Of a stretch of 64,000 nucleotides of DNA, positions 15,855 through 27,008 are shown piece by piece. How positions within the stretch are numbered: position 1 is the stretch's first letter; each line of letters starts with the position of its first letter. A program made the translations under genes and the position numbers. The notes under the pieces were generated by a model. The model saw only the letters and a program-made list of their open reading frames with translations. It searched no databases and was not told where the DNA came from. Origin of the DNA: Steroidobacter gossypii (GTDB lineage Bacteria > Pseudomonadota > Gammaproteobacteria > Steroidobacterales > Steroidobacteraceae); assembly GCF_016801985.1 (NCBI RefSeq), contig NZ_JAEVLS010000001.1, positions 1,240,001-1,304,000 on the forward strand, in the 5' to 3' direction.

Positions 15855-18026
15855 CTAGGCGATCACGCGCGTCACGCGTAACACTTCGGGCATCTTGCGC
15901 AGACTCTTGATCGCATGCGCCAGATGTTTCCGATCTCGGACCTGCAGATCGAAGATCAGCGTCGACGCGTCGCCGTCACGCTCGTCGACCGCAACATGCT
16001 CGATGTTGGTCTCCGTCGTGGCGATGTTCGAGGCGATGGCCGCGAGCACGCCCATACGATTGGCGACGTCGATGCGAACCTCGACATTGAACAGACGATC
16101 GACGTTCGGCTGCCACGTAACCGTGAGCCACTTGTCCGGCTGCTTGCGGTAGTTGCGCAGATTGCCGCAGGCCTCGCGATGAATGACCACGCCTCGGCCA
16201 CTCGACAGGTAAGCCATGATCGGATCGTTCGGAATCGGGAAGCAGCAGCGCGCGTAACTGACGACCATGCCTTCCGTACCCGCAATAGCCAGCGGCTCGG
16301 CCTGCGTGGTGGGCTCCGGCGGCTGGCTGCCGTCGGCGGGAAGCAGACGCCGCGCAACCAATGCCGCGAGCCGCTCGCCGAGGCCGATCTTCTCGAACAA
16401 CTCGTCAGGTGTTTTCAAGTTGAGCTCCGCCGCCACGGCCTGCAGACGCCCTTCCGGAATCTTCTTCAGCACCAGTGACAGATCCTGCAGCGCCTGACTC
16501 AGCATGCGCTTGCCCAGCTCGATCGCCTCGCTTTGTTTCAGGCCCTTCAGGTAGTGACGAATAGCGGCACGCGCCTTCGCCGTGACGACAAAGTTCACCC
16601 ACGCCGGATTCGGCGTCGCGCCCTTCGCAGTGATGATCTCCACCGTCTGGCCATTACGCAGCGGCGTGCGCAACGGCACCAGCCTGCGGTCCACTTTTGC
16701 GGCCACGCAGTGATTACCGATGTCGGTGTGGACCGAATACGCAAAGTCGACCGCGGTGGCATTGCGCGGTAAGCGACGAATCTCACCGCGCGGCGTGAAC
16801 ACGTATACCTTGTCCGGGAACAGGTCGAGCTTGACGCTCTCCATGAATTCTTCGGCGGAGTTGCCGCTGTGAGGCATCTCCATCAGGTGCTGCAGCCATT
16901 CGCTCGCGCGATCGCGATACGCGCGGCCGGCATCGTTGGAATCTTCGCCAGTCTTGTACTGCCAATGCGCGGCGATGCCTGACTCGGCGATTCGATGCAT
17001 GTCCTCGGTGCGGATCTGCACTTCGATGGGCATGCCGTTGGGGCCGAACAAAGTGGTGTGCAACGATTGATAGCCGTTGATGCGCGGAATCGCGATGTAG
17101 TCCTTGAAGCGCCCGGGCATCGGGCGATACAGACCGTGCACAATGCCGAGCACGCGATAGCACTGATCGATCGAGTCCACGACGATGCGGAAGCCGAACA
17201 TGTCGATGATGGACGACAACGGCACGCGCTTGCGCCGCATCTTCTGATAGATGCTGTAGAGATGCTTCTCGCGACCCTCGACGCGGCCGTTCACCTGCGC
17301 CTTCTCCAGGGCCTTGCGCAAGTTGTCCGCGATCTTGCCGAGGAACTGCTTCTGGTTGCCGCGCGCCTTTTTCAGCGCCTTTTCGATGATGCGATGACGG
17401 CCCGGATACAGCGCCTTGAAGCCCAGTTCCTCGAGCTCCGACTTCACCGTGTGAATGCCGAGGCGATTCGCAATAGGTGCGTAAATCTCCAGCGTCTCGC
17501 GCGCGACGGTGCGCCGTTTTGCCGGCGGCACCGAGCCCAACGTGCGCATGTTGTGAGTGCGGTCCGCGAGCTTGACCATGATCACGCGAATGTCGCGGAC
17601 CATCGCGAGCAGCATCTTGCGGAAGCTCTCGGCCTGCGCCTCGGCTCGGCTGCGGAACTGGATGTGATCGAGTTTCGAGACGCCGTCGACCAGCTCCGCG
17701 ACATCGGCGCCGAAGCGCTCGGCGATGTCGTCCTTGGCGGTCGGCGTGTCCTCGATGACGTCGTGCAGGATCGCGGCGACGATGGTCGGCGCGTCCATGT
17801 GCAGATCGGCGAGGATGTGAGCAACGGCGACCGGATGCGCGATGTACGGCTCACCGCTCAGGCGCTTTTGGCCCTCGTGGGCTTCGGCGCCGAATTCATA
17901 AGCATCGCGGATCCGGTCGACCTGCGCGGGCGGCAGGTAGGTCTCCAGCTTATTGAGCAGCTGGTTGACCCCTATGGAGCGTCTTCCGGTAGGTAAGAGA
18001 TTCAGGATGGAAGACGCGTAGTCCAT
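15855..18026 (-). CDS. spoT: Bifunctional (p)ppGpp synthetase/hydrolase SpoT
   Basis: 723 residues in the full RSH order. The hydrolase domain keeps its HD site (LHDVIEDT, residues 87-94). The synthetase domain keeps REKHLYSIYQKM, the DMFGFRIVVD strand and RFKDYIAIPRINGYQSLHT. TGS (VYVFTPRGEIRRLP), helical and C-terminal ACT domains (about 650-723) follow. Both catalytic sites look intact, so it should make and degrade the alarmone. It starts 30 bp after rpoZ on the same strand. Confidence 0.98.
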   Translation of the reverse strand: MDYASSILNLLPTGRRSIGVNQLLNKLETYLPPAQVDRIRDAYEFGAEAHEGQKRLSGEPYIAHPVAVAHILADLHMDAPTIVAAILHDVIEDTPTAKDDIAERFGADVAELVDGVSKLDHIQFRSRAEAQAESFRKMLLAMVRDIRVIMVKLADRTHNMRTLGSVPPAKRRTVARETLEIYAPIANRLGIHTVKSELEELGFKALYPGRHRIIEKALKKARGNQKQFLGKIADNLRKALEKAQVNGRVEGREKHLYSIYQKMRRKRVPLSSIIDMFGFRIVVDSIDQCYRVLGIVHGLYRPMPGRFKDYIAIPRINGYQSLHTTLFGPNGMPIEVQIRTEDMHRIAESGIAAHWQYKTGEDSNDAGRAYRDRASEWLQHLMEMPHSGNSAEEFMESVKLDLFPDKVYVFTPRGEIRRLPRNATAVDFAYSVHTDIGNHCVAAKVDRRLVPLRTPLRNGQTVEIITAKGATPNPAWVNFVVTAKARAAIRHYLKGLKQSEAIELGKRMLSQALQDLSLVLKKIPEGRLQAVAAELNLKTPDELFEKIGLGERLAALVARRLLPADGSQPPEPTTQAEPLAIAGTEGMVVSYARCCFPIPNDPIMAYLSSGRGVVIHREACGNLRNYRKQPDKWLTVTWQPNVDRLFNVEVRIDVANRMGVLAAIASNIATTETNIEHVAVDERDGDASTLIFDLQVRDRKHLAHAIKSLRKMPEVLRVTRVIA

Positions 18027-18056
18027 AAGCTGAAGCTGGGGACTTTATAGCGTGAC

Positions 18057-18347
18057 TCAATCTCCGAGGCCGAGATGAGGCGCGCGCAGCTCGCCGGACA
18101 TACCCGGAATTTCGGGCTCCGGCATCAGTTCGGGCTGCGGACGCTGCTCGGCTTCCTCGAGGATTTCCGGGCCGATGTGACCGGCGGCGATTTCGCGCAG
18201 CGCCACCACCGTCGGCTTGTCGTTTTCCCACTCCACCGTCGCCTCGGCGCCGTTGGCCAGCTTGCGCGCGCGCTTGGCGGCCACCAGCACCAGCTGGAAC
18301 AGGTTCGGGATGTTGTTGAGGGAGTCTTCAACCGTGATACGGGCCAT
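18057..18347 (-). CDS. rpoZ: DNA-directed RNA polymerase omega subunit
   Basis: 96 residues from the ATG at 18347, with GAGG about 10 nt upstream. The N terminus [20 protein letters not shown] and AAKRARKL are the family signature; the C-terminal tail ([14 protein letters not shown]) is longer and more acidic than in E. coli. Omega helps assemble RNA polymerase and forms part of a ppGpp site, so pairing with spoT is functionally sensible. The usual upstream neighbour gmk is absent; a divergent cytochrome c gene takes its place. Confidence 0.96.
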   Translation of the reverse strand: MARITVEDSLNNIPNLFQLVLVAAKRARKLANGAEATVEWENDKPTVVALREIAAGHIGPEILEEAEQRPQPELMPEPEIPGMSGELRAPHLGLGD

Positions 18348-18503
18348 GCGGAACCTCGAGGATCGAAATCGGGGGATTGGCCAGCAGTATACCTGAGGCA
18401 GTGCCCAGGGCAGACCTTTCAGGTACCATACCGCGCCCCGCCGGCCGGGGTCCCTGAGGTTTTCTGGCAATACTGCGCCGGTAATAAGCGGAGAGAGTGG
18501 GTT

Positions 18504-19136
18504 ATGACGTTTCGATTGGGCCCGGTCACAGTGTTGGGTCTGGGCTTGCTGGGCGCGATGATGACCACTGGCGCCGGCGCGGCCGATGCCGCAAAGGGCA
18601 AGGTTCTGGCTTACACCTGCCATGGCTGCCACGGTGTGCCGGACTATAAGAACGCCTTTCCCAACTACCGCGTGCCCAAGCTCGGCGGCCAGAATGAGGC
18701 GTATATCGTCAGTGCGCTGAATGCCTACGCCAATGGCGAGCGCCCGCACCCGACCATGCACGCGCAGGCCGTGACCCTGACGCCGGAAGAGCGCGCCGAC
18801 ATCGCGGCTTTCTTCGCCGCCGAAGGCGGCCTGCAGAACAAGGAAGTCGTCGGCACGCCGCCGCCGGCCACTCAGACCTGCGTGGCCTGCCACGGCGCCG
18901 ATGGCGCCAAGACCGTTGCGCCGGACTATCCGAAGCTCGCCGGTCAGCCGGCCGACTACCTGGTGCATGCGCTCAAGGACTACAAGAGCGGCAAGCGCAA
19001 AAACCCGATCATGGCCGGCATCATCAGCGGCGTGGACGAGAAGGACTTCGAGGCCATCGCGGAATTCTTCTCGCGGCAGCAGGCCCTGTGCACGACCGAT
19101 CAGATTCAGAAGCACGGCAAGTGCGCGGCCGAGTAA
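18504..19136 (+). CDS. Diheme cytochrome c4-type protein
   Basis: 210 residues from an ATG preceded by GGAGAGAG. A signal peptide (about 1-27, ending GAGA-ADAA) exports it. Two cytochrome c domains follow, each with one heme site: CHGCH and CVACH, with axial Met candidates in HPTMHAQ and KNPIMAG. Cytochrome c4 carries electrons from the bc1 complex to terminal oxidases, so it is a plausible partner of the CuA oxidase encoded at the left of the window. It is divergent from rpoZ. Confidence 0.93.
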   Translation: MTFRLGPVTVLGLGLLGAMMTTGAGAADAAKGKVLAYTCHGCHGVPDYKNAFPNYRVPKLGGQNEAYIVSALNAYANGERPHPTMHAQAVTLTPEERADIAAFFAAEGGLQNKEVVGTPPPATQTCVACHGADGAKTVAPDYPKLAGQPADYLVHALKDYKSGKRKNPIMAGIISGVDEKDFEAIAEFFSRQQALCTTDQIQKHGKCAAE

Positions 19137-19213
19137 TCGGCGCGCCCATATCGAAAGTCAGTTCGAATCGTTAGCGCCTCGATCGTTGACCGGAAGGCGC
19201 GGGAGCAGTCGCG

Positions 19214-20206
19214 GTGGAGAGCTTTCGCGCATTTCGCATTCATCAGGAAGGCGGCAAGATCGTCTCGCGTTTCGAGACGATCCCGCTCGAGGCGCTCAGT
19301 GCCGGTGAAGTGGTGGTGAAAGTCCGCTACTCCACCATCAACTACAAGGATGCGCTGGCCGCGACCGGCGCCGGCAAGATCCTGCGGCGTTATCCGCTGG
19401 TGGGCGGCATCGATCTGGCGGGCGAAGTGGTGTCGAGCGCCGCTCCGCAATTTCAGCCCGGCCAGAAAGTATTGGTCACCGGCAGTGGCCTTTCCGAAAC
19501 GCATGACGGCGGCTACGCCGAGTTCGCGCGTGTGAACAGCGACGCAGTCGTACCGATTCCCGCGGGCCTCGATGAATTCCAAGCGATGGCCATCGGCACT
19601 GCCGGCTATACCGCGGCGCTCGCCGTCCACCGGATGGAGCAGAACGGGCAGAAGCCTGACGCGGGCGAAATCGTGGTGACCGGTGCGACCGGCGGCGTCG
19701 GCAGCATCGCCATCGATATCCTCGCGGCGCGCGGCTATCGCGTCGTCGCTGTGACCGGCAAAGAATCGTCCACCGAATATCTGCAGCGGCTCGGCGCCGC
19801 GCGCGTGCTGCTTCGTGATCGGATCGACACCGGCAGGCGCCCGATGGAAGAAGCGCTGTTCGGCGGCGCCATCGACAATGTCGGTGGCGAGTTGCTCACC
19901 TGGCTGACGCGCACCGTCGGCTTCTTCGGCAACATCGCCAGCATCGGTCTCGCCGCGAGCCACGAGCTGAACACGACCGTGATGCCGTTCATCTTGCGCG
20001 GCGTGAGTCTGCTCGGCGTGAACTCTGTATACACGCCGCGAGAGTTGCGCCTGGAAGTATGGCAACGGCTCGCCAGCGATCTGAAGCCGCGACATCTCGA
20101 CAGCATCGTGACGCGCACGATCGGCTTCGAGCAGTTGCCGAGCGCGTTCGACGATTATCTGAAGGCGAGCGTCACGGGCCGCACTGTCGTGCGCATCGCG
20201 GGTTGA
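19214..20206 (+). CDS. acuI: YhdH/AcuI family NADPH-dependent acrylyl-CoA reductase-like oxidoreductase
   Basis: 330 residues from a GTG start. A zinc-free medium-chain dehydrogenase with the YhdH subfamily features: STINYKDALAATGAGKI, the NADPH site VTGATGGVGSIA, the conserved ASHELNTTVMPFILRGV and GVNSV, and a C-terminal GRTVVRI. AcuI reduces toxic acryloyl-CoA to propionyl-CoA, often in DMSP or propionate metabolism. The exact substrate here is inferred from family. It ends 7 bp before rsmG, so the two are probably cotranscribed. Confidence 0.88.
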   Translation: MESFRAFRIHQEGGKIVSRFETIPLEALSAGEVVVKVRYSTINYKDALAATGAGKILRRYPLVGGIDLAGEVVSSAAPQFQPGQKVLVTGSGLSETHDGGYAEFARVNSDAVVPIPAGLDEFQAMAIGTAGYTAALAVHRMEQNGQKPDAGEIVVTGATGGVGSIAIDILAARGYRVVAVTGKESSTEYLQRLGAARVLLRDRIDTGRRPMEEALFGGAIDNVGGELLTWLTRTVGFFGNIASIGLAASHELNTTVMPFILRGVSLLGVNSVYTPRELRLEVWQRLASDLKPRHLDSIVTRTIGFEQLPSAFDDYLKASVTGRTVVRIAG

Positions 20207-20213
20207 GCGTCGC

Positions 20214-20846
20214 ATGGCCGACGCAACTCTCGTCGCCGGCGCGGCGCAATTGGGCATCGAGCTCGAGGAACGCCAGGCCGCACAGCTGGTTCGCCTGCTC
20301 GACGAGCTGGACGACTGGAATCAGCGCATGAATCTCACGGCCATCCGCGAGCGCGGCGCGCAGATCACCAAGCATTTGCTCGACAGCCTGTCCGTGCAGC
20401 GATTCCTGCAGGGCGAGCGCGTTTTGGACGTGGGCACCGGTCCAGGCTTTCCGGGCTTGCCGCTCGCGATCGTGAATCCCACGCGGCAATTCACGCTGCT
20501 GGACTCGACCGCCAAGAAGCTCAAGTTCATCGATCACGTCGTCGGGTTGCTGGAGTTGCCCAACGTACAGACCGTCCATACTCGCGCGGAAAATTTCCGC
20601 CCGGCGCAGCGATTCGATATCGTGGTGTCGCGCGCGGTCGGTCCGGTAGAGCAATTCGTCAAATGGGCCGGTCATCTATGTGTCGGCGGCGGGCGACTGC
20701 TGGCGATGAAGGGGCGGCACCCCGCGGCCGAGCTGGAAAAGCTGCCGAGCGGCTGGAAACTTGCGGCGGTCCATCGACTTAACGTGCCCGCTCTGGACGA
20801 AGAGCGGCATCTTGTGGAAATCTGCCGCAGCCACGAACGGCTGTAG
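20214..20846 (+). CDS. rsmG: 16S rRNA (guanine-527-N7)-methyltransferase RsmG
   Basis: 210 residues, full length. Family motifs include WNQRMNLTAIRE, HLLDSLSV, the SAM site VLDVGTGPGFPGLPLAI and VVSRAVGP. It methylates G527 of 16S rRNA. It starts the rsmG-parA-parB order found near the replication origin of many bacteria; mnmG, the usual partner upstream, is not present here. Confidence 0.97.
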   Translation: MADATLVAGAAQLGIELEERQAAQLVRLLDELDDWNQRMNLTAIRERGAQITKHLLDSLSVQRFLQGERVLDVGTGPGFPGLPLAIVNPTRQFTLLDSTAKKLKFIDHVVGLLELPNVQTVHTRAENFRPAQRFDIVVSRAVGPVEQFVKWAGHLCVGGGRLLAMKGRHPAAELEKLPSGWKLAAVHRLNVPALDEERHLVEICRSHERL

Positions 20847-20956
20847 CGCCACGGCTGGCGATTCGAGCCCCACTCCAGCCGCAGATTCGAGCGTTGCAAA
20901 TTCAGCGTTGAGCCGATTGCCTGACTCATTAACGGATTGGTCCCATTCATTATTCC

Positions 20957-21766
20957 ATGCATCGCATTCTCGCCATCACGAACCAGAAAGGCGGCGTCGG
21001 CAAGACCACGACGAGCGTCAATCTGGCTGCCTCGCTGGCGGCGACCAAGCGGCGCGTGCTGTTGATCGACATCGATCCGCAGGGCAACGCCACCATGGGC
21101 TGCGGCATCGACAAGCGCACCGTGGAGCGATCAACCACCGACGTGCTGCTCGGTGATAGCGATGCGGCCTCGGCGATGCGCGCGGTGGACTACGCCGATT
21201 TCAAAGTGATGCCCGCCAACCAGGACCTGGTGGCCGCGGACGTGGAGATGATGGGCAAGCCGGGTTGCGAAGCCCGCCTGCGAGATGCGTTGCAGCCTGT
21301 GCTGGAGCAGTTCGATATCGTGCTGATCGATTGCCCGCCGGCGCTGAACATGTTGACTGTGAACGCGCTGGTGGCCGCCGAAGGCGTGCTGATTCCGATG
21401 CAGTGTGAGTATTACGCCCTGGAAGGCTTGAGCGCGCTGATCGCCACCATCGACCAGATCAAGGCCGGCCCGAATCCCAAGCTGGAGATCGGGGGCATCC
21501 TGCGCACCATGTTCGATCCACGAAACAACCTGGCGAACGAAGTGTCGGCGCAATTGATCGAGCACTTTGGCGACAAGGTGTTCCGCTCCATCATTCCGCG
21601 CAATGTGCGCCTGGCCGAGGCGCCCAGCTTCGGCAAGCCGGCATTGCATTACGATAAAGAGTCACGCGGCGCGCTGGCTTATCTGGCGCTGGCCGGAGAG
21701 ATGATTCGCCGGGAGGAAGAAACATTCAATGTGGCGCCTCCCGCCGCCGATGCGGTCGCGTCATAG
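20957..21766 (+). CDS. parA: Chromosome partitioning ATPase ParA
   Basis: 269 residues. It has the deviant Walker A KGGVGKTTT at the N terminus, Walker A' (LLIDIDPQGNATMG) and Walker B (IVLIDCPPALNMLTVNAL). ParA binds DNA without sequence specificity in its ATP form and pulls ParB-parS complexes during origin segregation. It ends 12 bp before parB. The N terminus is the short chromosomal type with no DNA-binding domain. Confidence 0.97.
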   Translation: MHRILAITNQKGGVGKTTTSVNLAASLAATKRRVLLIDIDPQGNATMGCGIDKRTVERSTTDVLLGDSDAASAMRAVDYADFKVMPANQDLVAADVEMMGKPGCEARLRDALQPVLEQFDIVLIDCPPALNMLTVNALVAAEGVLIPMQCEYYALEGLSALIATIDQIKAGPNPKLEIGGILRTMFDPRNNLANEVSAQLIEHFGDKVFRSIIPRNVRLAEAPSFGKPALHYDKESRGALAYLALAGEMIRREEETFNVAPPAADAVAS

Positions 21767-21778
21767 CATGATGAACCC

Positions 21779-22711
21779 ATGACAACCATGGCGAACAAAC
21801 GACCCTCACTCAGCCGGGGGCTGGGCGCCTTGCTAGGCCAGCCAGCCGCGGCCACGTCTCCCGCCGCTGCCGCCGTGGTCACGGCGTTGCGGCCCGCCGA
21901 CGAAGAGTTGCGCAAGCTGCCGGTGGATCTGTTGCAGCGGGGCAAGTATCAGCCGCGCATCGATCTGCGTCAGGAAACATTGCAGGAGCTGGCGGACTCG
22001 ATCAAAGCGCAGGGCGTGGTGCAGCCCATCGTCGTGCGTCCCATTGGCAGCGAGGCGGGCGAGAGCGGCCCGGCCGAGCAGCGTTACGAGATCATCGCCG
22101 GCGAGCGTCGCTGGCGTGCGGCCCAACTGGCCGGATTGCATGAGATTCCCGCGGTCATTCGGCGCGTGCCCGATGAGGCGGCCATCGCGATGGCGCTCAT
22201 CGAGAACATCCAGCGCGAGAATCTCAATCCGCTGGAAGAAGCACGCGCTTTGCAACGATTGATCACCGAGTTCGAGATGACGCATGCGACTGCCGCCGAG
22301 GCGGTGGGCCGTTCTCGTGCCGCAGTTTCGAACCTGTTGCGTCTGCTCGATCTGGGCGAAGAGGCCAGCCGGCTGGTGGAACATCGCGAGCTCGACATGG
22401 GGCACGCGCGCGCCTTGCTCGGCATCGAGAACAAGCGGCAGCAAGCGGAACTGGCGGCGCAGATCGCCCAGCAAAAACTTTCGGTGCGCGATACCGAGGC
22501 GCTGGTGAAGCGCGTCGCGGCGCAACCATCGGGCGGCTCGCAACAGGCGGCGCCCCGCGTCGATCCCAATATCCGCAAGCTGGAAGCGGACCTGAGCGAA
22601 AAGCTCGGCGCCAAAGTGCAGCTCCAGCACGCCTCCTCGGGCAAGGGCAAGCTGGTCATCAGCTATCATACGTTGGAAGAGCTCGACGGTATTCTCGAGC
22701 ACATCCAGTAA
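21779..22711 (+). CDS. parB: Chromosome partitioning protein ParB
   Basis: 310 residues; an ATG three codons in (21788) is an alternative start. The N terminus KRPSLSRGLGALLG is typical. The CTPase/ParB_N motifs QPRIDLRQETLQELADSI, IIAGERRWRAAQLAG and ENIQRENLNPLEEA are present, followed by a helix-turn-helix (VGRSRAAVSNLLRLL) and a C-terminal dimerisation domain. ParB loads on parS as a CTP-dependent clamp. I found no clear parS match nearby by eye. Confidence 0.97.
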   Translation: MTTMANKRPSLSRGLGALLGQPAAATSPAAAAVVTALRPADEELRKLPVDLLQRGKYQPRIDLRQETLQELADSIKAQGVVQPIVVRPIGSEAGESGPAEQRYEIIAGERRWRAAQLAGLHEIPAVIRRVPDEAAIAMALIENIQRENLNPLEEARALQRLITEFEMTHATAAEAVGRSRAAVSNLLRLLDLGEEASRLVEHRELDMGHARALLGIENKRQQAELAAQIAQQKLSVRDTEALVKRVAAQPSGGSQQAAPRVDPNIRKLEADLSEKLGAKVQLQHASSGKGKLVISYHTLEELDGILEHIQ

Positions 22712-22810
22712 GCGGCGTCGTCCACAGCACGCCACGCCCATCAGGTCAGACCAGGTAAGGTTCATGATTCGGCGTTCCAGGGAAGTTTGCTCACGGGAGG
22801 TCCGTTCAAG

Positions 22811-25159
22811 ATGCGAACGGCTCCAGTGCTGATCGGGGAGTGGCTGCGCACTGCGACTGGTTACATTTCCTGTGCGTTGCTGCTGACATTTACTGCAGTC
22901 TGTAGTGTTCCGGCGCACGCCGAACTGAAGATCGACGGCCGGATCGACGAAGCGCAATGGCAGCAGGCCGTTCACTGCGACGATTGGCGACGCACGCTGC
23001 CGTTCGCACGCGATGAGCCCCGTTACGGCAACCAGCTGCACATACTTTCCACCGAGGCGGGCCTGGCGGCCGCTTTTATCATCGACCAGCCGCCCAGCGA
23101 ACGGCGCATCAAGCCGCGCACGCCGCGCGACTCGGAACGTTTGATCGGCGACACGGTGTCGCTGATGGTGGACTTCGACGCCAACGCGCAGATCGGCTAT
23201 GAGTTCACCGTCGGCCTCGGCGGCGGCATTCGCGACGGGCTGATCACCAATCAAAACAAGTTCGATCGCGACTGGGATGGCGCCTGGCAGCACGCCGTGT
23301 ACGAGACCGAGCAGCAATGGTTCGTGGAGCTGTTCATTCCCTGGTCCAGCATCAGCATGCGCGAGTCGGGCGAGGAGAAGCGCGCCATCGGCGTGTACGG
23401 AACGCGTTATCTGTTCGAGCGCGGCGAGCGCTACGCCTGTCCGGGCATCACCAGCGAAGCGGCGGTGTTTCTTTCCGAATTCCGCCGCATGGAGATCTCA
23501 CAATACGCCGCGGTCGCAAGTTTAGACGTGGTGCCGTATGCAACCGTCATCTCCGACTTTGTCGAGGACGACATGCGCTTCAAAGCCGGCGCCGACATCA
23601 ATTGGAAGGCGTCGCCGAATCTGTGGCTGTCGGCCACCTTGAATCCCGATTTCGGCCAGGTGGAAAGCGACGAGCTGGTGGTGGATTTCTCGGCCATCGA
23701 AGTGGTGTTCACCGACAAGCGGCCGTTCTTTTCCGAGAACCAGGGCATTTTCGATCTGCGCACGCCCGCCAATGGACAACTCGTCTACACGCGGCGCATC
23801 GGTTCGGCGATGGACGATGGCAGCGCCGCGTCCGCCGATATCGACGCGGCATTCAAGCTCACTGGCACCGCAGGCTCGCTGGTGTACGGCGGCTTCGTCG
23901 TGCAGGAAGACGATTATCGCAACCAAGGTCCCGGTCGCTTGTTCGCCGCCACTCGCGTCGCGCTGCCGATGGAAAACGCTCGCGTCGGCTATCTCGGCAC
24001 CTGGACCGACCGGCCGTTCCTGGATCGCGACGCGCTGCTGAATGCCTTCGATTACGAGCTCGCAACCAGCGACGACTGGCGCATCAGCGGCCAAGTGATT
24101 CGATCCGACATCGGTACCAGCGGGCTGAACCTGTTCATGGGCGATGCCATAGCGATCGCTCGCGGCACCTCGCCCTCACGGTACGAGATCAACACGCACG
24201 GTTACGAGTCGTGGCTGCAGGCCGATTTCAATCGCAGTTCGCCGCTGATGCATACGCTGAAGCTGCTGTACATCGACGACGATTTCGACATGAACGACCT
24301 CGGCTACATGGAGCGCAACGCGCTCAAGCAGGTCGAGTGGGAAACCAATCATCGCGTCGCCAATGCCGGCGGTGGACGGATCAATGGTGAAACGCGACGG
24401 CTCTACACGTTTTATCGTGAGAACACCGACGGTCAGCGTCTGCAATCGCGCTTCGCGCTGTCGCGCGATGTGAGTTACTCGAGTGCGTGGACGGCGTTTC
24501 AGGAGCTGCGCTACGTCAGCAGCGGCGTGGACGATTTGATTTCCCGCGGCAACGGACCGGTGCGTCTCGACGATCGCCTTTCCGGCTACATGGACATCAC
24601 CACGCCCCGCTACGGCGACTGGCAATTCACGTTGGGCTCGTATCTTTATCAGCAGGGTGTCGAGGATTACTCCGCGTGGCTGCAGTTGGTCGCCGCCTGG
24701 TATCCCACCGAAAAGCTGACGGTGCGGCTGGATCTGCTCCCGCAGTACTCCTCGGACTGGCTGCTTTGGGAAGAAGGCAATCTGTTCGGCTCGTTTCGCG
24801 CCAGGCGACTCGACTACGACTTCCGACTGGACTGGATCCCCGCGCCGCGCCACGAGCTGCGCATCAAGTGGCAATGGATCGGCATCGATGCCGACCTGCG
24901 CCAGGCCTATCGCACCGATGCGGCCGGGAATCTGTTGCCGGTGAGCGATCCGGTCGCGCCGTTCACGGTCAACAATCTCGGCCTGCAGGTGCGCTATCGC
25001 TACGAGCTGGGCCCGATGTCGGAGCTGTTTCTGGTGTACGCGCGCGGCGGCTACCATTTCCTCGACGACGACCAGCGCCATGTGAACCAGCTGTTTCAAG
25101 ACATGACCGACGTGCGCGACGCGGATCAGTTCCTGATCAAGTTTCGATACAAGTTGTAA
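22811..25159 (+). CDS. DUF5916 outer-membrane protein with CBM9-like N-terminal domain
   Basis: 782 residues from the ATG at 22811, which follows GGGAGGT; an in-frame TTG at 22787 lies upstream of that site. A signal peptide ends near AHAEL. Then comes a carbohydrate-binding-9-like domain beginning LKIDGRIDEAQWQQA, and a long C-terminal region (from about residue 235) rich in alternating aromatic strands and ending in FRYKL, like an outer-membrane barrel. DFGQVESDELVVDFS and KRPFFSENQGIFD are typical of DUF5916. Function unknown; it sits between parB and atpI, where most genomes have no gene. Confidence 0.85.
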   Translation: MRTAPVLIGEWLRTATGYISCALLLTFTAVCSVPAHAELKIDGRIDEAQWQQAVHCDDWRRTLPFARDEPRYGNQLHILSTEAGLAAAFIIDQPPSERRIKPRTPRDSERLIGDTVSLMVDFDANAQIGYEFTVGLGGGIRDGLITNQNKFDRDWDGAWQHAVYETEQQWFVELFIPWSSISMRESGEEKRAIGVYGTRYLFERGERYACPGITSEAAVFLSEFRRMEISQYAAVASLDVVPYATVISDFVEDDMRFKAGADINWKASPNLWLSATLNPDFGQVESDELVVDFSAIEVVFTDKRPFFSENQGIFDLRTPANGQLVYTRRIGSAMDDGSAASADIDAAFKLTGTAGSLVYGGFVVQEDDYRNQGPGRLFAATRVALPMENARVGYLGTWTDRPFLDRDALLNAFDYELATSDDWRISGQVIRSDIGTSGLNLFMGDAIAIARGTSPSRYEINTHGYESWLQADFNRSSPLMHTLKLLYIDDDFDMNDLGYMERNALKQVEWETNHRVANAGGGRINGETRRLYTFYRENTDGQRLQSRFALSRDVSYSSAWTAFQELRYVSSGVDDLISRGNGPVRLDDRLSGYMDITTPRYGDWQFTLGSYLYQQGVEDYSAWLQLVAAWYPTEKLTVRLDLLPQYSSDWLLWEEGNLFGSFRARRLDYDFRLDWIPAPRHELRIKWQWIGIDADLRQAYRTDAAGNLLPVSDPVAPFTVNNLGLQVRYRYELGPMSELFLVYARGGYHFLDDDQRHVNQLFQDMTDVRDADQFLIKFRYKL

Positions 25160-25287
25160 AACTGGCATGTCGTCGCGAGCGGCCGGCGCAACCGCCAAAG
25201 TCGAAGTCAAGTGACAAAATGCCCCACCCGCGCGGCATCAACCCAGCCGAATAGTCATAAGTCACGATCGAGACCGACCAATCTTCC

Positions 25288-25316
25288 TTGTAGCACTGCA
25301 AAACGCTGCGTATAAT
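25288..25316 (+). promoter_or_regulatory. Putative sigma-70 promoter of the atp operon
   Basis: A perfect -10 hexamer TATAAT (25311-25316) lies 17 bp after TTGTAG (25288-25293), a 3-of-6 match to the -35 box. It is 55 bp before the atpI start and is the only consensus-like promoter I noted in this gap. Confidence 0.7.
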
Positions 25317-25371
25317 TCGCCGCCGTTTCCGGCCGGGCGGTAATCCAAAACGTGCCACACACGTCATTAAC

Positions 25372-26933
<1,562 letters not shown>

Positions 26934-27008
26934 CGGGCCGCTTCTGTTCGATCGGCGCCAGGCGGCGCCTGTGCATGGGTTCGCCGCCGTCAGTGAATCG
27001 GAGTAAGC

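Noticed and set aside
20846-22811. parS site for ParB
   Set aside because: I looked for TGTTTCACGTGAAACA-like sequences near parAB and saw no convincing match by eye; a pattern search is needed before stating absence.
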